The notes under the pieces: model-generated
Database searches by the model: none
Told to the model about the DNA's origin: nothing
The model's input: the letters and a program-made list of their open reading frames with translations, nothing else
In this document: piece after piece, positions 1 to 6,626 of the stretch
How the letters are laid out: each line of letters opens with the position of its first letter
Numbering within the stretch: position 1 is the first letter of the stretch
Position numbers and translations under genes: made by a program
Source of the DNA: JAEKLB01 sp050249235
Lineage (GTDB): Bacteria > Actinomycetota > Acidimicrobiia > Acidimicrobiales > CADCSY01
Length of the DNA: 17,694 nucleotides
Assembly: GCA_050249235.1 (NCBI GenBank)
Contig: JBFWQW010000058.1
Span: 1-17,694 of the forward strand
Direction: 5' to 3'

Positions 1-731
1 GCCGAGCGGTAGGCCGTCTCCGACCGGGTGCGGAACCACCTGGTGAGGGCGAACAGGACGGGGAAGGCGGCCAGCGACACCAGCGCCAGCGGGAGGTCGC
101 GGAACAGCAGCACCACGCCGATGCCGACGATGAGCAGCATCGACGTGATGAGGTTGACGATCCCCTGCCCGAGCAACTCGGCCACCGACTCGACGTCCGA
201 GGTCTGCCGGGAGATCACCCGGCCGCTGGTGTAGGTCTCGTGGAACGACAGCGACAGCCGCTGGAAGTGGCGGAAGGCCCGCAGGCGCAGGTCGAGCACG
301 ACGTCCTGGCCGACCCGGCCGAGGAGCAGCAGGAAGCCGTTGTAGGCGGCCGCGGCGGTGACGGTGACGACGATCATGGCCACGATCACGGTGGCGAGCG
401 GGCGGACCGAGCCGCTGCCGCCGTCGAGCAGCGGCGGGATGCCGCGGTCGATGCCCTGCTGCACGAGCCAGGGGATGGCCAGCTGGCACGACGTGCTGAC
501 CGCGATCAGCAGGGCGGCCAGCGCCACCGGGCGCTTGTGGGGTCGCAGCAGGGAGGCCAGCAGGGCCCGGCTCCGGCTGCGGAGCAGGCCGGCCAGGCCG
601 GACGTGGCGACGTCGGCGTCCTCCGTCTTGACCCCCCGCCAGGCGTCGACCCGCTCGTCGCCGGTGACGTCGAGGGGGGCCCCGGGGTCGACCGAGTGGA
701 CGATCTCGTCGGGCTCGGGGGCGATGGTCAC
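1..731 (-). CDS. ABC exporter half-transporter, membrane domain part (partial, 3' end outside window)
   Basis: N-terminal 243 residues of an ABC exporter subunit, cut by the window edge before its nucleotide-binding domain. After a polar leader of about 60 residues, hydrophobic segments lie near residues 68-90, 112-138, 191-209 and 215-232. The intracellular-loop motif LSFHETYTSGRVISRQTSDV (161-180) is typical of the type 1 exporter membrane fold. The GTG start at 731 overlaps the stop of the preceding gene (GTGA, 728-731), so the two are translationally coupled and probably form one heterodimeric exporter. By family it should be an inner-membrane ATP-driven efflux pump; the substrate cannot be read from the sequence. 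The ATPase motifs needed to show whether this half carries the competent ATP site lie outside the window. Confidence 0.93.
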   Translation of the reverse strand, partial: MTIAPEPDEIVHSVDPGAPLDVTGDERVDAWRGVKTEDADVATSGLAGLLRSRSRALLASLLRPHKRPVALAALLIAVSTSCQLAIPWLVQQGIDRGIPPLLDGGSGSVRPLATVIVAMIVVTVTAAAAYNGFLLLLGRVGQDVVLDLRLRAFRHFQRLSLSFHETYTSGRVISRQTSDVESVAELLGQGIVNLITSMLLIVGIGVVLLFRDLPLALVSLAAFPVLFALTRWFRTRSETAYRS

Positions 732-2473
732 GTGATCGCCCCCTCGGGCTCCTCGGCCACCTGGCCGAGGATGGCCCGGTAGCGGGGCTCGCTGGCCAGG
801 AGGTCGTGGTGGAGGCCGGTGGCGACGACCCGCCCGTCCTCGAGCAGCGCGGCCCGGTCGGCGAGGGCGACGGTGGAGGGCCGGTGGACCACCACGAGGG
901 CGGTGCACTCGGCCAGGATCGGGCGCAGGGCGGCTTCGACCGCGGCCTCGGTGTGCACGTCGAGGGCCGAGAGCGGATCGTCGAGCACCAGGAGGCGGGG
1001 CCGGCCGACGACGGCCCGGGCCAGCGCCAGCCGCTGGCGCTGGCCGCCGGACAGCGACAGACCCTGCTCGCCGATGCGGGTGTCGAGCCCCCACGGCAGC
1101 TCGAACGCGAACTGGGCCTGGGCGATCCCGAGCGCCTCGGCCAGCTCGGCGTCGGTGGCGTCGGGCTTGCCCATGAGGAGGTTCTCCCGGACGCTGGCCG
1201 AGAAGAGCGAGGGCTCCTCGAAGGCGAAGCCGATCTGGGAACGAAGGCTGTTGACCGAGAGGTCGCGCAGGTCGTGGCCGTCGAGCGTGATGCGACCGGC
1301 GGTGGGGTCGTAGAGCCGGGTGAGCAGCGTGGCCACCGTGGTCTTGCCCGAGCCGGTGGCGCCGACCAGGGCGACGGTCTCGCCCGGCGAGATCGTGAGG
1401 TCGAGGCCCCGCAGCGGGGTGCGGTCGCTGTCCGGGTACCGGAAGGCGACGCCCTCGAAGCGCACCTCGCCCCGCGCCCGGCCCAGCTGGACGGCGCCGG
1501 GCCGGTCGTCGATGACGGGCTCGGTGTCGACGACCTCCCACAGCCGACCGGCCGCGGTCTCGGCCTCCTCGGCCATGGCCAGGATCCACCCCAGGGCCTC
1601 GAGCGGCCAGACGAGGGTGAGGAGGTAGGAGACGAAGGCGACGAGCCCGCCCAGGCTGAGCGAGCCGTTGCCGACGGCCAGCACGCCCCCGAGGAGCACG
1701 GCCGCCATCGTGACGTTGGGGATGGAGCCGAGCACCCAGACGAAGCGGGTGTGGAGGCGGATCCGGCTCATCTGGGTGTCGTGCAGCGTCTGGCACCGCT
1801 CCTGGTAGCCCTCGAACGCCTCGGGCCCCCGGCCGAACGCCTTCAGCACCCGGATGCCCTTCGACGACTCCTCGATCGTCGTCGCCAGGTCGCCGGTCTG
1901 GTCCTGGATGTCCCGGACGACGACGTGGTAGCGGGCGACGAAGCGCCGGCAGAAGTAGACGATCGGCACCGCTCCGAGCATCGTGAGCAGCCCGAGCAGC
2001 GGCTGGAGCCGCACCAGCAGCACGAAGATCGCCAGCACCTGCACCGCGACGAGCACGAAGAAGATGGCGCCGAACCCGGCGAAGCGCCGGATGATGCCGA
2101 TGTCGGTGGTGGCCCGGGACAGCAGCTGGCCCGAGCCCCAGCGGTCGTGGAAGCCGACGTCGAGGCGCTGGAGGTGGGCGTAGAGGTCGTCGCGGAGGCG
2201 GGTCTCCATGCCCGTGGCGATGTCGGTGAGGAGGCGGCGGCGCAGGTAGGTGAGCGCGATCTCGACGAAGGCCAGGCCGACGGCGAGCAGCCCGAGGGGC
2301 AGGATCCCCGCCGTCTCGCCCCGCCTCACCGGCCCGTCGATGACCGCCTTGGCGATCAACGGGATCGCCAGCTGGGCGGCGATGCCGACCATCGCCGACG
2401 TCACGACCACCACGATCCGCCCGGTGAAGGGCCGGAGGTAGGGGCCGACCCGCCACAGCGCCCGATCGCGCAC
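728..2473 (-). CDS. ABC exporter half-transporter with complete ATPase domain (probable degenerate ATP site)
   Basis: A 581-residue half-transporter with the usual order: six-helix membrane domain (about 1-310), then nucleotide-binding domain (about 335-575). Walker A is GATGSGKTT (371-379), the signature is LSGGQRQR (474-481), Walker B is LLVLDDP with D-loop SALD (494-504), and the switch His is H530 in VVVHRP. Two key residues are altered: the catalytic Glu after Walker B is Asp (LDDP), and the Q-loop glutamine position reads Glu (GFAFEEP, E419). This resembles the degenerate subunit of heterodimeric exporters such as TM287/288. I chose GTG at 2473 because it has a Shine-Dalgarno-like AAGGGGGTGG upstream and gives a normal length; an open frame continues to 2764 but that extension is Arg/Pro-rich and antisense to the DUF2889 gene. 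The substrate is unknown. Confidence 0.95.
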   Translation of the reverse strand: MRDRALWRVGPYLRPFTGRIVVVVTSAMVGIAAQLAIPLIAKAVIDGPVRRGETAGILPLGLLAVGLAFVEIALTYLRRRLLTDIATGMETRLRDDLYAHLQRLDVGFHDRWGSGQLLSRATTDIGIIRRFAGFGAIFFVLVAVQVLAIFVLLVRLQPLLGLLTMLGAVPIVYFCRRFVARYHVVVRDIQDQTGDLATTIEESSKGIRVLKAFGRGPEAFEGYQERCQTLHDTQMSRIRLHTRFVWVLGSIPNVTMAAVLLGGVLAVGNGSLSLGGLVAFVSYLLTLVWPLEALGWILAMAEEAETAAGRLWEVVDTEPVIDDRPGAVQLGRARGEVRFEGVAFRYPDSDRTPLRGLDLTISPGETVALVGATGSGKTTVATLLTRLYDPTAGRITLDGHDLRDLSVNSLRSQIGFAFEEPSLFSASVRENLLMGKPDATDAELAEALGIAQAQFAFELPWGLDTRIGEQGLSLSGGQRQRLALARAVVGRPRLLVLDDPLSALDVHTEAAVEAALRPILAECTALVVVHRPSTVALADRAALLEDGRVVATGLHHDLLASEPRYRAILGQVAEEPEGAIT

Positions 2474-2476
2474 GTC

Positions 2477-2488
2477 CCACCCCCTTCT
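2477..2488 (-). promoter_or_regulatory. Shine-Dalgarno region of the ABC exporter gene
   Basis: Read on the minus strand, AGAAGGGGGTGG lies just before the GTG at 2473, with the G-run about 6 nt from the start codon. It is the clearest purine-rich ribosome-binding site in the window, whereas most other first genes here look leaderless. It is the main reason for placing the start at 2473 rather than at the upstream in-frame ATG at 2764. Confidence 0.55.
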
Positions 2489-2532
2489 CAGCGTCGCCCG
2501 CCCGGCCGCAGGGCCTCGCAACCCTACGGACT

Positions 2533-2550
2533 CGACCCCGTCCAGGGTCG
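2533..2550. other. 6-bp inverted repeat ahead of the ABC operon
   Basis: CGACCC (2533-2538) and GGGTCG (2545-2550) form a perfect 6-bp inverted repeat with a 6-nt spacer, 60-77 nt upstream of the exporter start at 2473. It could be an operator or part of a transcript structure between the DUF2889 gene and the ABC genes. There is no T-run downstream of it in the minus direction. Confidence 0.25.
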
Positions 2551-2574
2551 GGTCATTTTCCCGATCCCGGGTGG

Positions 2575-2598
2575 CCCCGGTGTCCCGGGTCCCCGGGG
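2575..2598 (-). terminator. possible T-less hairpin after the DUF2889 gene
   Basis: CCCCGG (2575-2580) pairs with CCGGGG (2593-2598) immediately after the DUF2889 stop codon, with further CCCGGG repeats around it. No U-tract follows, so it is at best a T-less hairpin of the type proposed for high-GC genomes. The base composition makes chance pairing likely. Confidence 0.25.
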
Positions 2599-3609
2599 TC
2601 AGGCCAGGCGGCCGGCGAGGGCGCCGATGTCGGCGAACGTGCGATACAGCTCGTTGAGGTGGGTGCAGGTGGTGATGCCCCGCAGCTCCCGCCCGACCTC
2701 CCGCCGCAGCCCCCGCACGTCGCGGTCGACGAGCTGCCCGGCGCTCGCCACGGCCTGGGGGCACTCCTGGTACGGAAGGGCCCGGGGCACGGCGTCGGCG
2801 GCCACGACCCGGAAGGTGGCGGGATCGACCGCGGCCGACACGGTGTACTCGTGGAGCACGCCTTCCGTGCCGTCGGCGTCCACCGAGCTGTCACGGAACA
2901 TGGCGTCGACGCCGAGGGGGTCGCCGTCGAGGAGGTCGAGGCGGCGCCGGCGGCGGGACGCGAACGGCGGCAGCGGGTCGGTGTCGTGCCAGGCCAGCGG
3001 ATCGTCCGGCGGCTCGAGGGCGGGCGCGGGCGGGCGGACGAACTCGGCGCCCGATTGCCCCGATCGCATGAGCTGCAGCAGCGTGCCGCCCTCCTGCCAT
3101 CCGGCGCAGAGGTCGACCCGGGAGGCGAGGTCGATCGACCGGCCCGGCCGGCCCGGCGGCGCGGCGCCCTCGGGGCGGGCGGCGCCGGCCAGCCCGAAGC
3201 TCGAGAGGCCGTACCAGGCGGCGACGGCATCGAGCACGAGGTAGAGCAGGGTGCGGTCGTCCCGGTGGTCGGGCAGCAGCTCGTCGACCGTCCGCCGCCA
3301 CCCGACGAAGGGGTTGGCCCCGAGCAGGCCCTCGAGCCGGGCCTCGACGGGGTCGGCGTCGACGGCGAGGACGCCGGCGGCGGCGTCGACCCGCAGCCGC
3401 ACCTCGACCTCGCCGAGGACGGTGGCGGTGCCGTCGGTGGCGGTCCGGAGGTCCCTGGCCCGCAGCACGAGCAGCGACGGCCGGCCGGGGCCCTCGGGGT
3501 GCAGCCCGTCGAGCGTGGTGGTGCGGCGCACCGAGCCCGGCTGCCGGGGCGGTGTGGCGCCGTGCGGGTCCTTGGGGCCTTGCCGGTCCTGCGGGCCGAG
3601 CCCGCTCAT
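2599..3609 (-). CDS. DUF2889-type conserved protein
   Basis: A 336-residue protein of unknown function. The C-terminal quarter carries LPYQECPQAVASAGQL (278-293) followed by TTCTHLNELYR (313-323). This Cys-Pro plus CTHL layout is what I recognise as the DUF2889 family. No signal peptide or membrane helix is apparent. The N-terminal 40 residues are Gly/Pro-rich and probably disordered, and a short Arg run (219-223) lies mid-protein. The ATG at 3609 follows the stop of the MarR gene by 7 nt with a weak GGCGAG ahead of it, so the two are almost certainly co-transcribed. The conserved Cys and His suggest a metal or ligand site, but that is inference. The family has no established biochemical function that I know of. 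Confidence 0.85.
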   Translation of the reverse strand: MSGLGPQDRQGPKDPHGATPPRQPGSVRRTTTLDGLHPEGPGRPSLLVLRARDLRTATDGTATVLGEVEVRLRVDAAAGVLAVDADPVEARLEGLLGANPFVGWRRTVDELLPDHRDDRTLLYLVLDAVAAWYGLSSFGLAGAARPEGAAPPGRPGRSIDLASRVDLCAGWQEGGTLLQLMRSGQSGAEFVRPPAPALEPPDDPLAWHDTDPLPPFASRRRRRLDLLDGDPLGVDAMFRDSSVDADGTEGVLHEYTVSAAVDPATFRVVAADAVPRALPYQECPQAVASAGQLVDRDVRGLRREVGRELRGITTCTHLNELYRTFADIGALAGRLA

Positions 3610-3616
3610 CTCGCCA

Positions 3617-4201
3617 TCACCCCGCCATCATCCCGTCATCGCCGGTCGGCGCGCCCGATGCCGTCCAGCCGGCTCGGCGCACGCGGGTCGGCGGCGCGTC
3701 GGTCGGCGGGACGTCGCCTCGTCGTCCCGTCGCCCCGTCGTCGTCCGGTGTGGTCCGGTGGCCGAGCACGGCGGCGGCGATCTCGGCCAGGGCGTCGGCC
3801 TGGGCGGGGGAGAGGGCCTCGAGGAGCGCCCGGCGCACGGCGTCCGCGTGGCGGGGCGCGGCCCGGCGGAACGCGTCTCGCCCCGCCCGCGTCAGCCGGA
3901 CGAGCGCGCCCCGGCCGTCGGTGCCGCAGTCCTCCCGGACCACGAGGCCCCGCTCCGCCATCCGCCGGAGTTGGTGGGAGAGCCGGCTCTTCTCCCAGCC
4001 CAGGTCGTCCCCCAGGGCGAACATCCGGCTCCCGGTCGGGGGGGCGCCGGCCAGGTGGGCCAGGACGTCGAAATCGGCGCCGGACAGCCCGGCCTCGCGC
4101 TGCAGGACCCGCCGCAGGTGGGTGTCGACGGCGGCGTGGGCGGCTGACCAGTCCTGCCAGGCGGCCCGCTCGCGGTCGTCCAGGCCACGGGTGGTCGCCA
4201 C
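3617..4201 (-). CDS. MarR-family transcriptional regulator with a long disordered tail
   Basis: A 194-residue regulator. Residues about 15-148 fit the MarR winged-helix fold: N-terminal dimerisation helix, ADFDVLAHLAG (42-52), a helix-turn-helix around 61-88 (LGDDLGWEKSRLSHQLRRMAERGLV) and a beta-wing DCGTDGRGALVRLT (91-104), then C-terminal dimerisation helices. MarR proteins are usually about 140-160 residues; here residues 149-194 form an extra Asp/Pro/Thr/Arg-rich tail that looks disordered. The start is GTG at 4201, seven nt after a TAGCGT -10 hexamer, which suggests a leaderless message. It is divergent from the VOC gene at 4264 and leads into the DUF2889 gene, so it probably controls both by binding the shared intergenic region. 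The ligand is unknown. Confidence 0.92.
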   Translation of the reverse strand: MATTRGLDDRERAAWQDWSAAHAAVDTHLRRVLQREAGLSGADFDVLAHLAGAPPTGSRMFALGDDLGWEKSRLSHQLRRMAERGLVVREDCGTDGRGALVRLTRAGRDAFRRAAPRHADAVRRALLEALSPAQADALAEIAAAVLGHRTTPDDDGATGRRGDVPPTDAPPTRVRRAGWTASGAPTGDDGMMAG

Positions 4202-4208
4202 CGGTCTG

Positions 4209-4236
4209 ACGCTACCGGAACTGGATGACGTATCAA
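4209..4236 (-). promoter_or_regulatory. promoter of the MarR-DUF2889 operon
   Basis: On the minus strand TTGATA (4236-4231) and TAGCGT (4214-4209) are separated by 16 bp, close to the sigma-70-type consensus. The predicted transcription start falls at or 1-2 nt before the GTG at 4201. The -35 side overlaps GATGACGTATC (4224-4234), whose outer GAT/ATC arms make a weak dyad that could be a MarR operator. Confidence 0.5.
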
Positions 4237-4251
4237 CCGGGCGCAGGCCGG

Positions 4252-4257
4252 TACCGT
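4252..4257 (+). promoter_or_regulatory. -10 hexamer of the VOC gene
   Basis: TACCGT fits TAnnnT and ends 6 nt before the ATG at 4264, consistent with a leaderless transcript. No good -35 is visible at 16-18 bp. That region overlaps the -35 of the opposing MarR promoter, so the two promoters probably compete or share an operator. Confidence 0.4.
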
Positions 4258-4263
4258 CGGGCC

Positions 4264-4668
4264 ATGGCCCAGCTCGTCGGGATCGCCCACCTGGTGCTGC
4301 GCGTCGCGGACTGGCGCACGAGCGCCCGTTGGTACCAGGACGTCCTCGGCTTCGAGCGCCGCCAGGGGGAGGGGTTCGTGGGCCTGGCCCACCCGGAGGG
4401 GACCTTCGTCCTCCTCTTCCGGCCCACCACCGAGGCGCTGGCGCCGTCGTCCGCCCCGGGCCAGCACCTCGACCACGTCGCCCTGCACGTGCCGTCGCTC
4501 GAGGCCCTCGAGACCTGGCGCTCGGACCTGGCTGCCAAGGGCATCGAGACCGAGATCGAGCACGCGTCGGTCGGCTCGTCGATCACCCTCCACGATCCCG
4601 ACGGCCGGGAGGTCGAGCTCTTCACGCCGGCCGAAGGCTCGGCCCTCCGGGTCGGGGCCGCCGGCTAG
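4264..4668 (+). CDS. VOC-superfamily (glyoxalase/dioxygenase-fold) protein
   Basis: A 134-residue single-module VOC protein with two beta-alpha-beta-beta-beta repeats. Likely metal ligands are H9 (IAHLVLRV), H71 (LDHVALHV) and E118 (GREVELF), matching the His/His/Glu pattern of glyoxalase I, fosfomycin-resistance proteins and extradiol dioxygenases. WYQDVLGFE (23-31) is the classic first-helix motif. I chose the ATG at 4264 because MAQLVGIAHLVL begins the fold exactly and a -10 hexamer lies 6 nt upstream; the in-frame ATG at 4225 would add 13 residues running through the divergent promoter. The substrate is unknown. The adjacent MarR regulator suggests response to a small organic molecule, possibly detoxification, but this is inference. 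Confidence 0.92.
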   Translation: MAQLVGIAHLVLRVADWRTSARWYQDVLGFERRQGEGFVGLAHPEGTFVLLFRPTTEALAPSSAPGQHLDHVALHVPSLEALETWRSDLAAKGIETEIEHASVGSSITLHDPDGREVELFTPAEGSALRVGAAG

Positions 4669-4683
4669 CAGGGCTCTGAAGGT

Positions 4684-4711
4684 GGCGGGCCCGGCCCCGC
4701 CGCCAAGCGGG
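4684..4711 (+). terminator. overlapping GC hairpins after the VOC gene
   Basis: GGCGGG (4684-4689) pairs with CCCGCC (4696-4701) across a 6-nt loop 15 nt after the VOC stop. An alternative hairpin uses the downstream CCCCGC with GCGGGG just after it. The two cannot form together. There is no T-run, so termination is possible but unproven. Confidence 0.3.
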
Positions 4712-4758
4712 GTGGACACGACCGGGCAGCGGCGTCCGTCCGGTGCCAGCCTGGCGGG

Positions 4759-5811
4759 ATGAAGGTGCTGCACCTCAACCTGCCCCCCGTCCCGCCCGAG
4801 CTGGCCCGGGAGCGGCTGGCCCCGCTCGGCGCCGAGCTGGTGGTGGCCGAGTCCCGGGACGGCGACGAGGTGCTGGAGGTGGCACGGGACGTCGACGCCA
4901 TCATCACGGCGGGGATCGGCCGGCTCCTCACCGAGGAGCTCGTCGGCGGACTGCAGCGGTGCCGGCACGTGAGCATCTGGTCGGGCAGCACCGACTACCT
5001 CGACCTCGCCCCCTTCACCGCCAACCGCATCTGCGTGTCGTTCGCGGCCGACGCCTGCACCGACGAGGTGGCCGACCACGGCATGGCGATGATGCTGGCC
5101 CTGGGTCGCAAGCTCTTCCACTTCGACCGGGTGATGCGGGCAACGAAGGGGGTCTACGTGCCCCACGACCCCATCATCGACGCCGCCAAGCCGCTGCCCC
5201 GCCTGTCGACCCTCACCGTCGGGTCGATCGGCTTCGGGCGGGCCGGCATGGCACTGGCCACGAGGACGACCGGCTTCGGGATGCGCTTCCTCGCCTACGA
5301 CCCGTTCGTCCCGCCGGGCACCGGCGCCGAGCTCGGGGTGGAGCTGACGACCATGGAACGGGTTCTCGCCGAGTCCGACTTCGTGCACCTGTACGTGCCG
5401 ATGAAGGCCGACACCTTCCACCTGGTCGGGGCCGACCAGCTCCGCCAGATGAAGCCCACCGCCTACCTCATCAACTCGTCGGCCCGGTCGACGGTGATCG
5501 ACGAGGTCGCCCTCCTCCGGGCGCTGACCGACGGCACCATCGCCGGGGCCGGCCTCGACAACCTCGACATGCCCGAGGGCGTGACCGCCGAGGGGGTCTC
5601 GCCCGACGAGGCGGCCGAGCTGACGGCCAACCCCATCCTCGCCCTTGACAACGTGATCCTCACGCCCCACATCGCCCACGTGTCCGACGACGCCTACCGC
5701 ACCATGCAGCACCGGGTCTGCGACGACGTGGTGGAGTTCTTCGGGGGCCGGTGGCCGGCGCTCGTCGCCAACCCCGCCGTCAAGGAGCTGATCGGGACAC
5801 CGCCCGGCTGA
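4759..5811 (+). CDS. D-isomer-specific 2-hydroxyacid dehydrogenase, CtBP-like subfamily
   Basis: A 350-residue NAD(P)-dependent oxidoreductase expected to interconvert a 2-hydroxyacid and 2-ketoacid in the cytosol. The Rossmann motif is VGSIGFGRAG (154-163). The substrate-domain motif CTDEVADHGMAMMLALGRKL (100-119) and C-terminal ILTPHIAHVSDDA (300-312) match the CtBP-like branch. Catalytic Arg is R243 (NSSARS) and His is H304. In relatives the catalytic Glu lies five residues after the Asp of the LDV motif. Here the motif is GLDNLDMPE, so that position is P272 with E273 next to it, followed by an insertion of roughly ten residues before NPIL. The ATG at 4759 follows CAGCCT by 6 nt. The physiological substrate is unknown. 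Confidence 0.92.
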   Translation: MKVLHLNLPPVPPELARERLAPLGAELVVAESRDGDEVLEVARDVDAIITAGIGRLLTEELVGGLQRCRHVSIWSGSTDYLDLAPFTANRICVSFAADACTDEVADHGMAMMLALGRKLFHFDRVMRATKGVYVPHDPIIDAAKPLPRLSTLTVGSIGFGRAGMALATRTTGFGMRFLAYDPFVPPGTGAELGVELTTMERVLAESDFVHLYVPMKADTFHLVGADQLRQMKPTAYLINSSARSTVIDEVALLRALTDGTIAGAGLDNLDMPEGVTAEGVSPDEAAELTANPILALDNVILTPHIAHVSDDAYRTMQHRVCDDVVEFFGGRWPALVANPAVKELIGTPPG

Positions 5812-5844
5812 GCGGCGGGCTGCCGCGGCCGGGGGCATCGGCCG
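5812..5844. terminator. hairpins in a convergent intergenic gap
   Basis: The 43-bp gap between the convergent dehydrogenase and MBL genes contains GCGGC (5812-5816) pairing with GCCGC (5822-5826), and a second stem CGGCCG (5826-5831) with CGGCCG (5839-5844). They may act as a bidirectional T-less terminator. Neither strand has a T-run. Confidence 0.35.
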
Positions 5845-5854
5845 GGGCTGGGGC

Positions 5855-6577
5855 TCATCCCGGCATGAAGCGGGCGTCGTAGCCGTCGGCGAGGTCGTAC
5901 AGGGCCTTGCCGCCGTCGCCGCCGAACGAGGAGCCGTGCATGATCGCCAGCGTCGACGGGGCGAGGTCGCCCAGCCGGCGCAGCACGTCGGTGGTGTCGG
6001 GCGCGAGGCTGCTCGCCCGGAAGACGGTCTCGGCGTCGAGGGCCGGTCCGACCACGTCGCCCGTGACGAGCGCCGGCCCGCCGCCGAGGTGGCTGAACAG
6101 GTCGCCGCACAGGAGCGTGCCGGTGGTCTCCTCGAAGAGCACCTGGGCCTCCCAGCCGTGGGGGACGTGGGGTGTGGCGATCATCCGGACCCGCCGGCCG
6201 CCGAGGTCGATCACCTCGCCGTCGTCGAGGGGTCGGGGGGGCCGGTCGCAGAGGTCGTCGAGCGACACGTCGCAGCCGAGGGCGCCGTGGGCGACGGTCG
6301 CGTCCGGAGCCGCCGCCAGCCACATGTTCACCGAGCCGCACTCGTCGGACTCGACGTGGCCGAAGGTGATCCAGCGGAGGCGCTCGACGGGCACGACCCG
6401 GGCCACGGCCTCGGCGACCAGCGGGAACATGCCTCGGGGTCCGGTGTGGAAGAGCAGCGGCTCCTCGGCCACCACGAGGAACTGGTTGAAGCTGAAGCCG
6501 GCCGGCGGTGCCACCTCGGGCACGTAGGTCGAGAGGCGGTAGATGCCGTCGGCGATCTCGTCAAGGTTGGTCTCCAT
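5855..6577 (-). CDS. metallo-beta-lactamase-fold protein, flavodiiron (ODP)-like
   Basis: A 240-residue MBL-fold protein. The metal motif is HVESDE (H74, E76, D78), the HxExD form found in the di-iron domain of flavodiiron proteins rather than the HxHxDH of hydrolases. Further likely ligands are H137 or H140 (TPHVPHGWE), D159 (LLCGDLF) and H214 (IMHGSS). There is no fused flavodoxin domain, so it is a stand-alone ODP-like module. These are often annotated as oxygen-binding di-iron proteins, and redox or oxygen-related chemistry is plausible but not shown. The ATG at 6577 has no obvious Shine-Dalgarno. It is the last gene of the minus-strand group 9450-5855 but is preceded by a distinct inverted repeat (6609-6626), so it may be regulated separately. 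Confidence 0.9.
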   Translation of the reverse strand: METNLDEIADGIYRLSTYVPEVAPPAGFSFNQFLVVAEEPLLFHTGPRGMFPLVAEAVARVVPVERLRWITFGHVESDECGSVNMWLAAAPDATVAHGALGCDVSLDDLCDRPPRPLDDGEVIDLGGRRVRMIATPHVPHGWEAQVLFEETTGTLLCGDLFSHLGGGPALVTGDVVGPALDAETVFRASSLAPDTTDVLRRLGDLAPSTLAIMHGSSFGGDGGKALYDLADGYDARFMPG

Positions 6578-6587
6578 GCCCCGGTGG

Positions 6588-6626
6588 CGTTCAGCCCGGA
6601 CCGGTGCCGTTCAGTCAGGACTGAAC
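6588..6626. promoter_or_regulatory. candidate operator: perfect 8-bp inverted repeat plus third half-site
   Basis: GTTCAGTC (6609-6616) and GACTGAAC (6619-6626) are perfect complements separated by AG. A further CGTTCAG at 6588-6594 repeats the left arm at 6608-6614 with exactly 20 bp spacing. The element lies 12-49 nt upstream of the MBL gene and overlaps the stop codon of the TPR gene (6615-6617). Its low GC content relative to its surroundings and the helical-turn spacing favour a protein-binding site over a chance hairpin. Confidence 0.45.

Noticed and set aside
806..3244. Very long open frame on the plus strand opposite the ABC exporter and DUF2889 genes
   Set aside because: Its translation is low-complexity Gly/Arg/Glu/Ala sequence without any domain. 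It arises from the extreme third-position GC of the real minus-strand genes.
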